A stretch of 64,000 bases of DNA from the NCBI GenBank assembly GCA_026129135.1, contig JAHCIQ010000003.1, forward strand, positions 186,001 through 250,000, in the 5' to 3' direction. The stretch's first letter is position 1. Each line of letters starts with the position of its first letter. Below, piece after piece: positions 52,752-62,629 of this stretch. This stretch comes from Cyanobacteria bacterium TGS_CYA1. Its GTDB lineage: Bacteria > Cyanobacteriota > Vampirovibrionia > Obscuribacterales > Obscuribacteraceae. The notes under the pieces were generated by a model. That model saw nothing but the letters and a program-made list of their open reading frames with translations. It was not told the origin of the DNA and did no database searches. The position numbers and the translations under genes are program-made.

Positions 52752-53150
52752 TCAGTCGTCCAGATAATCCTGAAGGTCCTTTATATGGACATTCCTGTCT
52801 TTCAATTCGATTATTCGGAAAGCGCGCGGTGAAAGGGACTGGGCGAATAATTGTTCTTCTTTGAATCGCTGGACCGCCTCGATCTTGTCAACTAGCAATC
52901 CAAGTTTAATCTTGCCGTCGGAAGCGACCACGATTTTGTCTGTTTCTTCCATTTCCTTGGCCTTGAGCCCCGCGTGTCTGCGCATATCATGGATTGCCAG
53001 TATTTCGCCTCGCAAATTCATCAGTCCGCTTATATAATCGGGCTGCAGAGGCATGGAGCTTAGAGCTACTGCCGGAAGAACTTCCACGAGATATGTGGTG
53101 GGAACGGCAAATACAGTGCCTTCTATTGCCAGCATCAATAATTCATGCAT
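52752..53150 (-). CDS. CheW-like adaptor (short)
   Basis: A 132-residue CheW-like protein: IEGTVFAVPTTYLVEVLPAV, YISGLMNLRGEILAIHDMRR, IKLGLLVDKIEAVQRF. It overlaps the next upstream CheW-like gene by 8 nt. Short CheW proteins may tune array composition. Confidence 0.85.
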   Translation of the reverse strand: MHELLMLAIEGTVFAVPTTYLVEVLPAVALSSMPLQPDYISGLMNLRGEILAIHDMRRHAGLKAKEMEETDKIVVASDGKIKLGLLVDKIEAVQRFKEEQLFAQSLSPRAFRIIELKDRNVHIKDLQDYLDD

Positions 53151-53604
53151 GCAAAAGGTCCTCTAAGCGTGCATCGAGAAGGCTTTCAATATCAAGCACA
53201 TAGTAAATTTCATTGTCATGCATTGTCAGCCCATGAGGATTTTTCAAAGCACCCTCTGGCAATATCGCATTTAACTCGATGACATTTTCTGGTGATACTT
53301 TTATAGTACCTTTGACGTCGTCGGCAATTATGGCGATTCGTCCATCATTCAGTCTGAGAACTACGATTTGACTGTCCAGCTTTATTGCGCCCGGTTCGCG
53401 ATTCCAGTGCCGGTCTAGATTTAATACTGGTATCATTTCGCCGTGCAGATTGAAATCGCCAAGAATGCCTGGCCGTTCTATTTTTGAGGGCTGGAATGCT
53501 ACAGCTTCAAAAATGCTCGCCACTGCTTCGACAGGCAGTGCTATTTTGGTTTCATTCAGTTCGAATGTGAGAAATTCAAGCATCTTAATTGCGTTTATTC
53601 CCAA
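53143..53604 (-). CDS. CheW-like adaptor
   Basis: A 153-residue CheW-like protein: FELNETKIALPVEAVASIF, GDFNLHGEMIPVLNLDR, RIAIIADDVKGTIKV. It is the first gene of the chemosensory cluster on the minus strand, 4 nt after the DprE1-like gene. Its first residues (MGINAIKML) may start at the internal ATG of MLEF. Confidence 0.85.
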   Translation of the reverse strand: MGINAIKMLEFLTFELNETKIALPVEAVASIFEAVAFQPSKIERPGILGDFNLHGEMIPVLNLDRHWNREPGAIKLDSQIVVLRLNDGRIAIIADDVKGTIKVSPENVIELNAILPEGALKNPHGLTMHDNEIYYVLDIESLLDARLEDLLHA

Positions 53605-53608
53605 GCCT

Positions 53609-54982
53609 CTAAAGTTTTAGCCTGAATGAAAGTTCTGATCGACATAGACGAGCGGGGTCGTAATCGCGCAGGTCTCTTTTGAATTTCTCGTATTCTCTAT
53701 AGGTCTTGCTCACGCAAAAGGCACCGATTCTAGAGTCTTTGATGATATTTGGCAGACAACCAAGTTCGATGCATACTTGATCCAGATATTCCAAAAATTC
53801 ATAAGCTTTTTGGCAGCGAGGAAAGTCCATGGCAAAGCAAATCCCAGCTTGTTTGAATTGCAGATATTTTCCGCTGCCACCAAAATATTTGGATGAGGCG
53901 ATAGTTATCGGTAAGTCGTTTGCTTGAAGCCACCATTTGATTCTGTCTATATAGTCGGCGAAATCAAACACTGGCACCACTGCTTGATGTTCTAGAAATC
54001 CAGTCGAGCCAAACGCACTGAAATACAAGTCGCGCAGTTTGAGACTGGGAAAAGAGCACGAAGATAAAGGTATGGTTTTGGGAGATACACAGCTCATTTT
54101 CTGCAAATAAGTATAGAGCGAGTTCATCAAACTGGTGGCAGGAAATCCAAATACAGGTGGCCAGCCCTCGCCTCTTGAATCTGCAAATAATCCTGGGTCT
54201 GGTTTTGCGATCAAACTAGTATCGGTATCTGGCTTAAATGGCAGGTTCTTGGCAAAGAAACCATATTGAATGAATCCGTGTCCAAATTTATTTCCATTCA
54301 ATAAAAAATTATGCCAACTTAAAAGCATGTCGCAGTCTCGTTTGAAAATGCGCTCCAGTGCTAGCGGGAGGTCATAGATGTTGCTCAACTCTTCTGTATG
54401 CAAATTCATATATTGCGATTTCAATTTGCTTACGCGCAGTTTGCAAGAAAGTATATGGCCGGTCAAGCCAAAGCCACCACAGGTGAGATCGAATAATTTT
54501 TGATTGGAAGCTCTAGATACGATCTGCAAGCCATGTGCTGGATGATAGAGTTCGAAACTATCTACCAGATTTTGAAAAGTTCCATCTTGCAGTTGATTTT
54601 TCCCATGAGCATCAGATGCGATGCAGCCACCGACAGTGATACTGGGGTAACCGGGAACTGTTTTTATGTAAAAACCTTTTTGCATCAGGTAATGACCAAG
54701 TTCGCCCATGCTCATTGCAGCTTCGACCTTGACGAGTTTGTTTTCTTTGTCGAATTCAATTGCAGAATTTGCTTGACTCAATAACGAAATGGTGTCTTTG
54801 GCGAAACTGGCTGGAGCGAAAGACATCCCTGCTCCACGTGAGATGAAATGTTTACTTTTCAAATCATCGAACTCTATCAGGTCCGCGGCAGCGATTATAT
54901 TTCTGGTTTTTACTTTGCATTTGTAACCACCGTCGAAGCTGGTCAAAAGCTCTTCTTTGGTATTTGCAGGATCATTGCTCAT
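53609..54982 (-). CDS. DprE1-like FAD-linked oxidase
   Basis: A 457-residue FAD-dependent oxidase. It has SRGAGMSFAPASF, then SITVGGCIASDAHGKNQ, equivalent to the TVGGAIACDIHGKNH segment of mycobacterial DprE1, and GGFGLTGHILSCKLRV. The C-terminal part follows the ALO-like substrate-binding half. DprE1 oxidises a polyprenyl-phosphoryl ribose during arabinose-donor synthesis. A polyprenyl-phosphate sugar substrate here is supported by the GtrB-like and GT-C genes just upstream. The DprE2 partner is not obvious, though SDR genes occur elsewhere in the window. Confidence 0.8.
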   Translation of the reverse strand: MSNDPANTKEELLTSFDGGYKCKVKTRNIIAAADLIEFDDLKSKHFISRGAGMSFAPASFAKDTISLLSQANSAIEFDKENKLVKVEAAMSMGELGHYLMQKGFYIKTVPGYPSITVGGCIASDAHGKNQLQDGTFQNLVDSFELYHPAHGLQIVSRASNQKLFDLTCGGFGLTGHILSCKLRVSKLKSQYMNLHTEELSNIYDLPLALERIFKRDCDMLLSWHNFLLNGNKFGHGFIQYGFFAKNLPFKPDTDTSLIAKPDPGLFADSRGEGWPPVFGFPATSLMNSLYTYLQKMSCVSPKTIPLSSCSFPSLKLRDLYFSAFGSTGFLEHQAVVPVFDFADYIDRIKWWLQANDLPITIASSKYFGGSGKYLQFKQAGICFAMDFPRCQKAYEFLEYLDQVCIELGCLPNIIKDSRIGAFCVSKTYREYEKFKRDLRDYDPARLCRSELSFRLKL

Positions 54983-55904
54983 CTTGTAACACCGAATCTT
55001 TTTGACTAATTATAAAATTGGGGCGCCCCAGCGAGTTTTTGTATGTTCTTCCAAGATAAACAGACATGAATGAAAGACACATACCAAAATAAAGTGCGAT
55101 TACACTGATGAGCAGAGAGTCTACCCATACGTTAGGGTGCAAAATCCGGTAAATACATAATACTGTTACTGCCACCACCCAGAATGGCAGCAAAAATATC
55201 GGTATGCGCAAGAAGAGCGTTGAAGAAGCAAGAATTCCTGCAATCGCGAAATATATCATGCCAAGAAAACGAAAATGAGTTTCTCCAGCTACTCGTTTGT
55301 GTCGCTTGTAGGGAATACCTTTGCGCTTGAATCCTACACGTCCTATAGAGGCGCGGATAAAAGGAAACGAAGTTTTATCGAAGCTAATGGCGTCTCTGAC
55401 TTCACGCGTCATAATAGAGAACTCAGCCATGTCGAGTATCACATCGTCGTCTGCTACTGCTTTCAAAATGCGATAAAACAGCTTGCGTCCAAGCATTACT
55501 GGCTTCGGTTCGGTGCGGTCTACGCGCTCACCATATACGATATCAAAACCCTGTTCATACCAACTCACGAACTCTTCGATCATTTCGGGAGGATCTTCGC
55601 AATCGACGTCAATAAAAACGAATAAATCTCCCTGGGCTTTGCGCAGACCGCACTCGAGCGATGCTTGATAGCCCACGTCGCGACTGACGGTGATGTAATA
55701 CACGAAGGAATGTTCGGCTCTCAGTTTTCGCAGGATGTCCAGGGTGGAATCAGTCGAGGCATTATTCGTGAACAAAAGTTCGATATCGAATTTGGTCTGG
55801 AGCTTTTCGCGCACTGGCAAAAAGCGCTCGAAAAAGAGCGGCACGACCTTTTCTTCGTTTCGCACAGGACATATGACTGTCAATTTTAGCTTTTGGGGGC
55901 TCAT
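54972..55904 (-). CDS. GtrB/DPM1-like polyprenyl-phosphate glycosyltransferase
   Basis: A 310-residue GT2 with an N-terminal GT-A domain and two C-terminal membrane segments (about 230-290). It reads VICPVRNEEKVVPLFFERF, LFTNNASTDSTLD, SRDVGYQASLECGL and FIDVDCEDPPEM (metal motif DVD). This is the GtrB/ArnC/Dpm1 layout, which attaches glucose or other sugars to undecaprenyl-phosphate. It overlaps the DprE1-like gene by 11 nt. Confidence 0.85.
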   Translation of the reverse strand: MSPQKLKLTVICPVRNEEKVVPLFFERFLPVREKLQTKFDIELLFTNNASTDSTLDILRKLRAEHSFVYYITVSRDVGYQASLECGLRKAQGDLFVFIDVDCEDPPEMIEEFVSWYEQGFDIVYGERVDRTEPKPVMLGRKLFYRILKAVADDDVILDMAEFSIMTREVRDAISFDKTSFPFIRASIGRVGFKRKGIPYKRHKRVAGETHFRFLGMIYFAIAGILASSTLFLRIPIFLLPFWVVAVTVLCIYRILHPNVWVDSLLISVIALYFGMCLSFMSVYLGRTYKNSLGRPNFIISQKDSVLQDEQ

Positions 55905-55958
55905 TAATATCAGACCCAGATCTGGATTTAAGCTCGCCTTATTATTCCCTGAATCTTT

Positions 55959-57476
55959 TTATTTATTACTAGATAAATTAAAGCGCTCGACAAAAAATGA
56001 TCTACCTTTGGCTTTGTACTCGATTATGTCGCCTGTTCGCTCATAGGTTGAGGCCAGTCGTTTTATTACCTGGTCGATACGAGATTTGGCTGGCATTTTC
56101 GAGCTTTCAAGCACTGCCGGGTCGCGAATCACGACTAGATTCTTCTGGGAGCTTTGTTGCAGAAAATCGAACAGCTTCTGTACATTGTCTTTGTCGGTCC
56201 AGGTTGCGGCATAACCGTGGTGAGGGGTGGGGTGTTGCATCTCCAGATTTGGAAACGAAACAAGCTGGTAATCAGAATTGTCTTTTGCTTCGGTGCGCAA
56301 ATAATAGCGAAGCGTGTAGGCGTCGAAATCGGGCAGTATCAAATAGAGACATTGTCCGAATTTTTTATCGTTCATATCATGCGCTAACTGTCTGAGTCCG
56401 CTGCGATCGAGCGAACCAAGACTTCGAGCTTCAAAAGCATTGCAAAGACCAAGCACCACCAGCAGTGCAAGCATCGTTTTGGTTTTCATCTTGTTCGTTA
56501 TCAAAATGGCCCACAAAACAAAACCAAATGGCGCAAAAGGCATCATATACCTGCAATAGCCTAGAATGAAAGGAGTTATATAACCAAGCAGAAATACAGG
56601 TGGAATCAATATTGCAAGCAGAAAAGCGATATTGCTTTTATCTAGTTCGATTTTTTTCTTGAGCCAGACAAAGAAAATAACAATTAGTATGGGAATCGAT
56701 AAAAATGCGCCAAGCACCCAGGGCACCGGTGTGAGCGCTGCTGTATTCGAAGCAATCACCTGCCACCACTGTGACAACGGTGTGCGCTCTACCCAATAAG
56801 TTCCCGCGCTCAAATGCAAAGACATGTTAGGGAGCCAAGGTATGAAGAGAGCTGCGGGAAGGAAAAACAAAGGAATCGTTTTGAAAAAATCTTTAGTCTG
56901 TTTTTGCAGGAGACTAAAAAACAAGCCCGCAAGACCAAGCAGTCCCAGAAAGAAAAAGCCAAGATAATGAGTGTAGGCAATGAGACAAATTAAGCAGGAG
57001 AAGCCTATGAGCGACGTTATCTTTTTGTTTTTAAACCAGTCTATATAAAAATATGCTGCACTTGCATTCAAACAACTGAATAAAGAATAAACTCGTGCTT
57101 CATGCGAGTAGAAAAGAGCAAGCGGCGACATGGCACAAAACAGAGCCGCTACAAGAGCGACTTTGCTTGAGTCGGTAATTTTTTTTGCGAGCAAATATGT
57201 AAGTGGAATCAAAAGCATGCCAAAAAACAATGATGGCAACGCCAGATATATTGCCTGGTCTGGAGTCAATTTGCGCCAGAGCATCATCAGAAAGAAATAT
57301 AGCGGAGGTCCAAACTCGAAGTGAACAATTCTGTCTATAAGCTCGCTTACTGTCTGGCTCGAACTTACATATTCAGTAACGCTTTCATCCAGGTCGATGC
57401 CGCCATTAATCAGAAGCAATCTCAGACCAAGACCTAGAGCCATTATTGCAACTAGCATGAGTAAATTGGATTTCAA
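55959..57476 (-). CDS. GT-C membrane glycosyltransferase (GT39/ArnT-like)
   Basis: A 505-residue protein with about ten membrane segments and the first-loop motif INGGIDLDESVTEYVSSS, containing the acidic residues of GT39/ArnT enzymes. FGPPLYFFLMMLWRKL follows, as is typical of the second motif. It would use the polyprenyl-phosphate sugar made by the GtrB-like enzyme on the periplasmic side. It is one of at least four GT-C or GT87 genes in the window. Confidence 0.75.
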   Translation of the reverse strand: MKSNLLMLVAIMALGLGLRLLLINGGIDLDESVTEYVSSSQTVSELIDRIVHFEFGPPLYFFLMMLWRKLTPDQAIYLALPSLFFGMLLIPLTYLLAKKITDSSKVALVAALFCAMSPLALFYSHEARVYSLFSCLNASAAYFYIDWFKNKKITSLIGFSCLICLIAYTHYLGFFFLGLLGLAGLFFSLLQKQTKDFFKTIPLFFLPAALFIPWLPNMSLHLSAGTYWVERTPLSQWWQVIASNTAALTPVPWVLGAFLSIPILIVIFFVWLKKKIELDKSNIAFLLAILIPPVFLLGYITPFILGYCRYMMPFAPFGFVLWAILITNKMKTKTMLALLVVLGLCNAFEARSLGSLDRSGLRQLAHDMNDKKFGQCLYLILPDFDAYTLRYYLRTEAKDNSDYQLVSFPNLEMQHPTPHHGYAATWTDKDNVQKLFDFLQQSSQKNLVVIRDPAVLESSKMPAKSRIDQVIKRLASTYERTGDIIEYKAKGRSFFVERFNLSSNK

Positions 57477-57483
57477 GTTTTAC

Positions 57484-58872
57484 TCAGTTTTTCTTTGCTT
57501 GCTTCTTGCCGCCTCTTTGTCTATGCCTGTTCAAGACTTCGGCAAAGAAAAGTGCCATGACAAGAACGCAACCTGTGAGTTTCAAGAAATACCAGTGTTG
57601 ATTGACAAAACAAGTGGCTACAAGCCCAAGTAATGCTGAGACGCCATAAATTATATAGGCGACATTTTTCTGCGATAAGCCAGTGCGCAAGAGCCTGTGA
57701 TGGATGTGTCCGGCATCGGGAGAAAAAATAGATCGTCCAGCAGCCATACGTCGAACCACCGCCCATGATGTGTCGAGCAGCGGAAAGAACAAAATCAATC
57801 CCACTAAAAGGAAAGTTGGCACAATAACGGTTGCTGCCGCAACGCCCTTGATTACCCCCGTGATAGAGATAGCCCCCAGAATAAATCCGACGAGATAGGC
57901 GCCAGAATCTCCAAGAAAAATACGAGCTGGGTTGAAATTCCAGCGCAAAAATCCAAACAAAGCACCGGCCACCACTGCTGCCATTAATGCCGCATATGGG
58001 CGTACGATACTCTGACTCAGAGCTACGCTCCAAATTGTAATAGCTGAAATAGCCGAAACTCCTGCTGCAAGCCCGTCCATCCCGTCAATTAAGTTGACTG
58101 CGTTGGCTACGCCAACAAGCCACAATACTGTAATCGGCAAGCTCAGAGGTCCCAGTTCGATGGGGACGCCTCCTTGAATGGTAAAGAATCCCAGATCCAG
58201 GTCCATATTGAGGGGAATAGGTATAGACCTGATTCGCACTCCAAGCGAATATGCTGCGGTAGCTGCAAGAATTTGTACTATAAATTTATCGCGTGCACGA
58301 ATAGATTCGAGGTCGTCTAAAAGTCCAAGCACGAAAATGAGCGTGCCACCAATAGCAATGCCAAGTATTCCTTCAACTCCTCGAGCGTCGCGCGGTAAGC
58401 GACCGGCAATGGCTACAAGAGTGCCAAGGGTGAATAAGATACTGATGAAAATTGCGACCCCGCCAAGCCTTGGAACTGCAGTTTTGTGAATGCGGCGCTC
58501 TTCGCCAGGTTTGTCTACCAGTCCAAGCTTCAAAGCTCTGGATCTGATTTCAGGTGTTAGCCACCAGCTCATAGAAAGAGCAATCAAAAATCCTGCGTAT
58601 TGCATTTGTTCAAGATGCCCACGCGGGATCACAAAGATTGCAATCACAAGTCCGGTCAAAAAGAGTAAGAGTTGGCAGGCGCGAATCATAATATTGGTTG
58701 CGCGATGTCTTATTGGTGGCGGTTCCAGATTGTCTGGAATTTCAGGTTCGTCTGGGTCGTGTGGAAATGGGTTTGCTATGGGCTCACTTGCAGACGATGC
58801 AGCTGTATTCTGCGCGCCAGATTGATTTTGAGGCGGCTGCTCAGGCTGTTTTTCGTTTTCGTCGAGCGTCAT
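57484..58872 (-). CDS. WecA/TagO-like undecaprenyl-phosphate sugar-1-phosphate transferase
   Basis: A 462-residue GT4 (MraY/WecA family) with about eleven membrane segments. Signatures are FVLGLLDDLESIRARDKFI, NAVNLIDGMDGLAAG, FLGDSGAYLVGF and HIHHRLLRTGLS. The start is the ATG at 58872, 8 nt after glyA. A Pro/Gln-rich leader of about 70 residues (QPPQNQSGAQN) precedes the first segment. It starts a polymer on undecaprenyl phosphate. A location next to glyA is seen in other bacteria. Confidence 0.9.
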   Translation of the reverse strand: MTLDENEKQPEQPPQNQSGAQNTAASSASEPIANPFPHDPDEPEIPDNLEPPPIRHRATNIMIRACQLLLFLTGLVIAIFVIPRGHLEQMQYAGFLIALSMSWWLTPEIRSRALKLGLVDKPGEERRIHKTAVPRLGGVAIFISILFTLGTLVAIAGRLPRDARGVEGILGIAIGGTLIFVLGLLDDLESIRARDKFIVQILAATAAYSLGVRIRSIPIPLNMDLDLGFFTIQGGVPIELGPLSLPITVLWLVGVANAVNLIDGMDGLAAGVSAISAITIWSVALSQSIVRPYAALMAAVVAGALFGFLRWNFNPARIFLGDSGAYLVGFILGAISITGVIKGVAAATVIVPTFLLVGLILFFPLLDTSWAVVRRMAAGRSIFSPDAGHIHHRLLRTGLSQKNVAYIIYGVSALLGLVATCFVNQHWYFLKLTGCVLVMALFFAEVLNRHRQRGGKKQAKKN

Positions 58873-58880
58873 ATTATTGC

Positions 58881-60155
58881 TCACTTGCTCGTTGCGCCTG
58901 CGCAAATAATGGGTTCGCTTGCATATAGGGGAAACTTGCGACATAGCTCAGCAACCGCTTTTTTGCTGTGCTCACGCACTTTTTCATCGTCTGGAGATTT
59001 GAGTGTGTCGCCAATCAACTTACCAATTATTTCCATTTCAGCAACACCCATCCCGCGCGAAGTGACAGCAGGAGTACCGATTCTAATACCGCTTGTGACC
59101 ATCGGTTTTTCAGGATCGTTTGGAACAGCATTTTTGTTGGTGGTGATATTTACTTCTTCAAGTACCACACATGCACGTTTGCCGGTCATTTTGATTGGGC
59201 GCAGGTCGACAGTCATCAAATGATTGTCAGTGCCACCTGAAACAATTTCAAGACCTTGCTCGATAATGGTATTAGCAAGAGTCTTTGCGTTTGCCACGAT
59301 GTTTTGCTGATATGTTTTGAATTCGGGTTTGAGTGCTTCGCCAAAAGACGCTGCTTTTGCTGCAATCACATGCATTAGCGGACCGCCCTGCAATCCGGGG
59401 AAAACTGCTTTGTCGATGTCTTTGGCGTATTCTTCAATGCACATAGTTACGCCACCGCGTGGACCGCGCAAGGTCTTGTGGGTCGTGGTGGTGACGAAAT
59501 GGGCATGAGGAAATGGATTTGGGTGCAGTCCAGCCACAATCAAGCCAGCAATGTGAGCAACATCTGCCATCAAGAGGGCGCCGCATTTATCTGCTATTTT
59601 TCTGAAACGTTCGAAATCGATGATACGTGAATAATTGCTCGCGCCGCAAACAATCAATTTTGGCTTGCATTCGAGTGCTTGTTTTTCCACTACGTCATAA
59701 TCGATCTTGCCAGTATTGGTATCAATTCCATAGTGGCTTACATCGAACCATTTGCCAGAAAAATTGACTGGCGAGCCATGAGTGAGGTGACCTCCCTGGT
59801 CGAGAGACATGCCCATAACTTTGTCGCCTGGTTTGAGCATAGCGAAAAATACTGCCATGTTTGCTTGCGCACCTGAGTGAGGCTGAACATTAGCATGAGG
59901 TGCGTTGAATAATTTTTTGATGCGCTCGATAGCGAGTGTTTCGACTTCGTCTACGAATTCGCAGCCGCCATAATATCTCTTGGCAGGTAGTCCTTCGGCA
60001 TATTTGTTTGTTAAAACGGATCCTTGCGCTTCAAGCACCGAGGCGCTGACAAAATTTTCGCTTGCAATTAGCTCGATGCAATTACGCTGACGTTCCAGTT
60101 CCTTATTAATGGAGGCGTAAAGCTCCGGATCAGTTTTACTAAGACTCACAGGCAC
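58881..60155 (-). CDS. glyA: Serine hydroxymethyltransferase
   Basis: A 424-residue PLP enzyme of full length. It has [38 protein letters not shown], the Schiff-base Lys in [13 protein letters not shown] and [15 protein letters not shown]. It makes glycine and 5,10-methylene-tetrahydrofolate from serine. The first codon may be GTG at 60155, but a second in-frame GTG at 60149 has GGGGG at a better distance and may be the real start. Confidence 0.95.
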   Translation of the reverse strand: MPVSLSKTDPELYASINKELERQRNCIELIASENFVSASVLEAQGSVLTNKYAEGLPAKRYYGGCEFVDEVETLAIERIKKLFNAPHANVQPHSGAQANMAVFFAMLKPGDKVMGMSLDQGGHLTHGSPVNFSGKWFDVSHYGIDTNTGKIDYDVVEKQALECKPKLIVCGASNYSRIIDFERFRKIADKCGALLMADVAHIAGLIVAGLHPNPFPHAHFVTTTTHKTLRGPRGGVTMCIEEYAKDIDKAVFPGLQGGPLMHVIAAKAASFGEALKPEFKTYQQNIVANAKTLANTIIEQGLEIVSGGTDNHLMTVDLRPIKMTGKRACVVLEEVNITTNKNAVPNDPEKPMVTSGIRIGTPAVTSRGMGVAEMEIIGKLIGDTLKSPDDEKVREHSKKAVAELCRKFPLYASEPIICAGATSK

Positions 60156-60242
60156 CCCCGCAAAAAGTATTGCGCAAATAGCAATTTCTCTATAATTGTA
60201 GCTTGCTTGACTTCTCTTTTTTGAAAGATTGCAGTTAAGCCT

Positions 60243-61067
60243 TTATGTGATGCTATCCAGAAGGCTTAACGTTTTGAAAGTCTTAGAAGCTCTGTCTTCG
60301 AGATATCTTTTGCTTATCTTGCAGGCAAAAGCCAGCGCCTTTTGCTGAGCATCGCTTAAGCTCATGCGCGGATCGGGACCTAAATTTAGTGTGTCGCTTT
60401 GACTGAGCGCCATAACCAGTGTTTTCCACACCATTGGGCTTAAATAGACTCGTTTCATCTGAGCTATGTTTTCAATGCCTTCGGCTTCGCGAATTTGCGG
60501 CAAGCTCGCGGCAGATTGCATGCAGGACTTACAACCCACTCCACCTAATTGACTCAAAAAAGCTTCGATACTGTATTCGGTAATGAGCTTTCTGCAATTG
60601 ACACAGACTGTGAGTTCGGGCTTGAGACCAAGCATGCTGAGCAAGCACATTTCAAACTGCAATCGAAGTAACGTGGGGTCGGTGTCTTTGTCTTCGAGCA
60701 TTTTTAATGCTTTGGTCAGAAAATTGAAATATTCCTGGCACTCAGCCTCTAACCCTTCGGCAAAAGCTTGGGTAAGTTCGGCTAGATAAAAGCCCGTGGT
60801 AAGCCTTTTGAGGTCGGTACGCAATTTTGGATAAGTGTCGATAGATTCGGCTTGTGAGATGGTATCTAGCGATTTGCCTTTGTTTATGAGTAATTTATTT
60901 ACGCAAAGCGCTTCTGATTTTCCGGCCATTTTGGCTTTGGTGCTGCGTGCACCTTTGGCAACAGCTTTTACCAGTCCCAGTTCTTTCGAGAACATGACGA
61001 GCACTTTGTCTGATTCGCCAATGGCATAATTGCTCAGGTTAATGGCAGTCACAAGATAGGTATTCAT
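60243..61067 (-). CDS. recO: DNA repair protein RecO
   Basis: A 274-residue RecO. The N-terminal OB fold reads YLVTAINLSNYAIGESDKVL and GLVKAVAKGARS, and the C-terminal part has a Cys4 zinc site (CVNCRKL and CKSC). It loads RecA on SSB-coated gaps in the RecFOR pathway. The start at 61067 overlaps the CPBP stop by 4 nt; an upstream ATG at 61109 would add 14 residues inside that gene. Confidence 0.9.
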   Translation of the reverse strand: MNTYLVTAINLSNYAIGESDKVLVMFSKELGLVKAVAKGARSTKAKMAGKSEALCVNKLLINKGKSLDTISQAESIDTYPKLRTDLKRLTTGFYLAELTQAFAEGLEAECQEYFNFLTKALKMLEDKDTDPTLLRLQFEMCLLSMLGLKPELTVCVNCRKLITEYSIEAFLSQLGGVGCKSCMQSAASLPQIREAEGIENIAQMKRVYLSPMVWKTLVMALSQSDTLNLGPDPRMSLSDAQQKALAFACKISKRYLEDRASKTFKTLSLLDSIT

Positions 61068-62614
61068 GCGTACATTAACAGAATCATAGTAAACGCGGTA
61101 AGATTCCACAAACAGTGCGCCACCATAGATGGTATCAAGCTTTGATTCTTTTCAACAGCGTAAGCGAATACGAAGCCCAGTGAAAACAGTTGCAGCATAC
61201 TGCCCTGGTCCATGTGCACTATTGAGAAAAGCCCTGCACTAAGGATTATGCCAATAAATGCACCCAAATATTTGCGCAGTGAAGTATAGACGAAACCTCG
61301 AAATAAAAGCTCCTCAAGCAATGCCGGCATTACGCCAAGTGTGAGAGTGAAAGCAAGAATAGCGAAAAGGTCGATGTTTTTAACCGAAGAGACCACTTCA
61401 CTAATGATAGGGTTGCTCGACATTTGCGAACCAAAGCCCGAAGCTGCCCAGGCTGAAAGCATTACAAAAGGAAAACAGGAAGCCCAGGTCAAAAAACCCA
61501 TGAATATGAGCCCAAATGGTCCTCGTTTCTTTGTTTTCCAGTTGATGCAAAAAGCTTCTTGAAATTCTTTCGATCCCAATTTTATGCCACCAGGCTTGAT
61601 GGCAAGAAAATAAACTAGGGCTAAGGCGGGCAGATTTTGAAGCAAATAGATCCCCATGGTTGAAAGTGCCAGTGCAAGAGCAGATGCTTTGCCGTGTACG
61701 GCACTTACGCTCAGTCCTTTCAAAATGGGCGAGCTCAAAAATGTAATGGATAACCAGGTCAGTAAAGTGGCAGCCACCGCTTGCCAGGACCAGGTTACAT
61801 GGTCGTTTATATCGTCGTTTTCGCGACTGGAGTTGCGTCCTAGCATGAAGAGCTGCGCTATCACGGTAATCAGTCCAACCAGAGTTGCAAGTGCTAAAAC
61901 GGCGAAGAAAGCCATCATGCGCATGGCGTAAAAGAAGTGGCGCTCATAGAAAGATTCGAGCTCTTGTTTGTGCTTTTTCTTGTCGCCAAGCGCTTTTGTC
62001 CACTCCAGATCAAAGACTTCGCTATACCAGCCATTGGGAATTTTTGTCTCTATTTGAGGTTGAAGTGATGCTATATCCCCTTTTGCCACTAGCTTATCTT
62101 GTAAGACCGCTTTCAAAAGGTGCGCACGTTCAGGGTCTTTCGATGACATCGCTTCAATATCGTCTTTGACTGGCAGTTTCTGTTCTGCTTTGACGATGAT
62201 TATTTTCGTGTCCAGTTCAAGTTCCTGATCTTGATCTTGGCTAGAGTGAGCCTTGCTTTCGCTTTTTTGTTTGATTTTTTCAAGTTCTGAAAGTGACGAT
62301 TCAAGCGATTTTTTGACATTTTTTTCAAGGTCGCTGTTTTTCTTGGAATCAGGCGTGAAGGCGTGTGATACGGCAATCATCGAAGTCGTAAACTTCAACT
62401 TGAGCGTTACATTTTCAGTCTGCGCGACCGCTAAGTTACTGTCCTTGCGCAATTCGAAAGACTTATAGCCGAATATGACCACGAAAACAAAAGCGAAAAG
62501 CAGGTAGGCATGCGTAACTTGCATGCGCTGGGGCGCTTTGGAAATGTGCGCTGCGATAGCAGCACCGCCCAGTGTGACGAAGCCCGCTAGCCAAAAATAG
62601 TATGTGGTATTCAA
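61064..62614 (-). CDS. Large CPBP-family intramembrane protease
   Basis: A 516-residue protein with two N-terminal membrane segments and a charged soluble part (about 70-220: KSLESSLSELEKIKQKSESK). A membrane core with CPBP motifs follows: LLEELLFRGFVYTSLRK, FSIVHMDQGS and VAHCLWNLTAF. The extra soluble domain makes it longer than typical members of about 250-300 residues. It overlaps recO by 4 nt. The substrate is unknown. Confidence 0.75.
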   Translation of the reverse strand: MNTTYYFWLAGFVTLGGAAIAAHISKAPQRMQVTHAYLLFAFVFVVIFGYKSFELRKDSNLAVAQTENVTLKLKFTTSMIAVSHAFTPDSKKNSDLEKNVKKSLESSLSELEKIKQKSESKAHSSQDQDQELELDTKIIIVKAEQKLPVKDDIEAMSSKDPERAHLLKAVLQDKLVAKGDIASLQPQIETKIPNGWYSEVFDLEWTKALGDKKKHKQELESFYERHFFYAMRMMAFFAVLALATLVGLITVIAQLFMLGRNSSRENDDINDHVTWSWQAVAATLLTWLSITFLSSPILKGLSVSAVHGKASALALALSTMGIYLLQNLPALALVYFLAIKPGGIKLGSKEFQEAFCINWKTKKRGPFGLIFMGFLTWASCFPFVMLSAWAASGFGSQMSSNPIISEVVSSVKNIDLFAILAFTLTLGVMPALLEELLFRGFVYTSLRKYLGAFIGIILSAGLFSIVHMDQGSMLQLFSLGFVFAYAVEKNQSLIPSMVAHCLWNLTAFTMILLMYA

Positions 62615-62629
62615 TGCCGGTCGAGTTTG

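Noticed and set aside
57521..58033. A 170-codon open frame inside the WecA-like gene
   Set aside because: Same strand, other frame; the WecA/TagO motifs are intact in the main frame, so this is a shadow.
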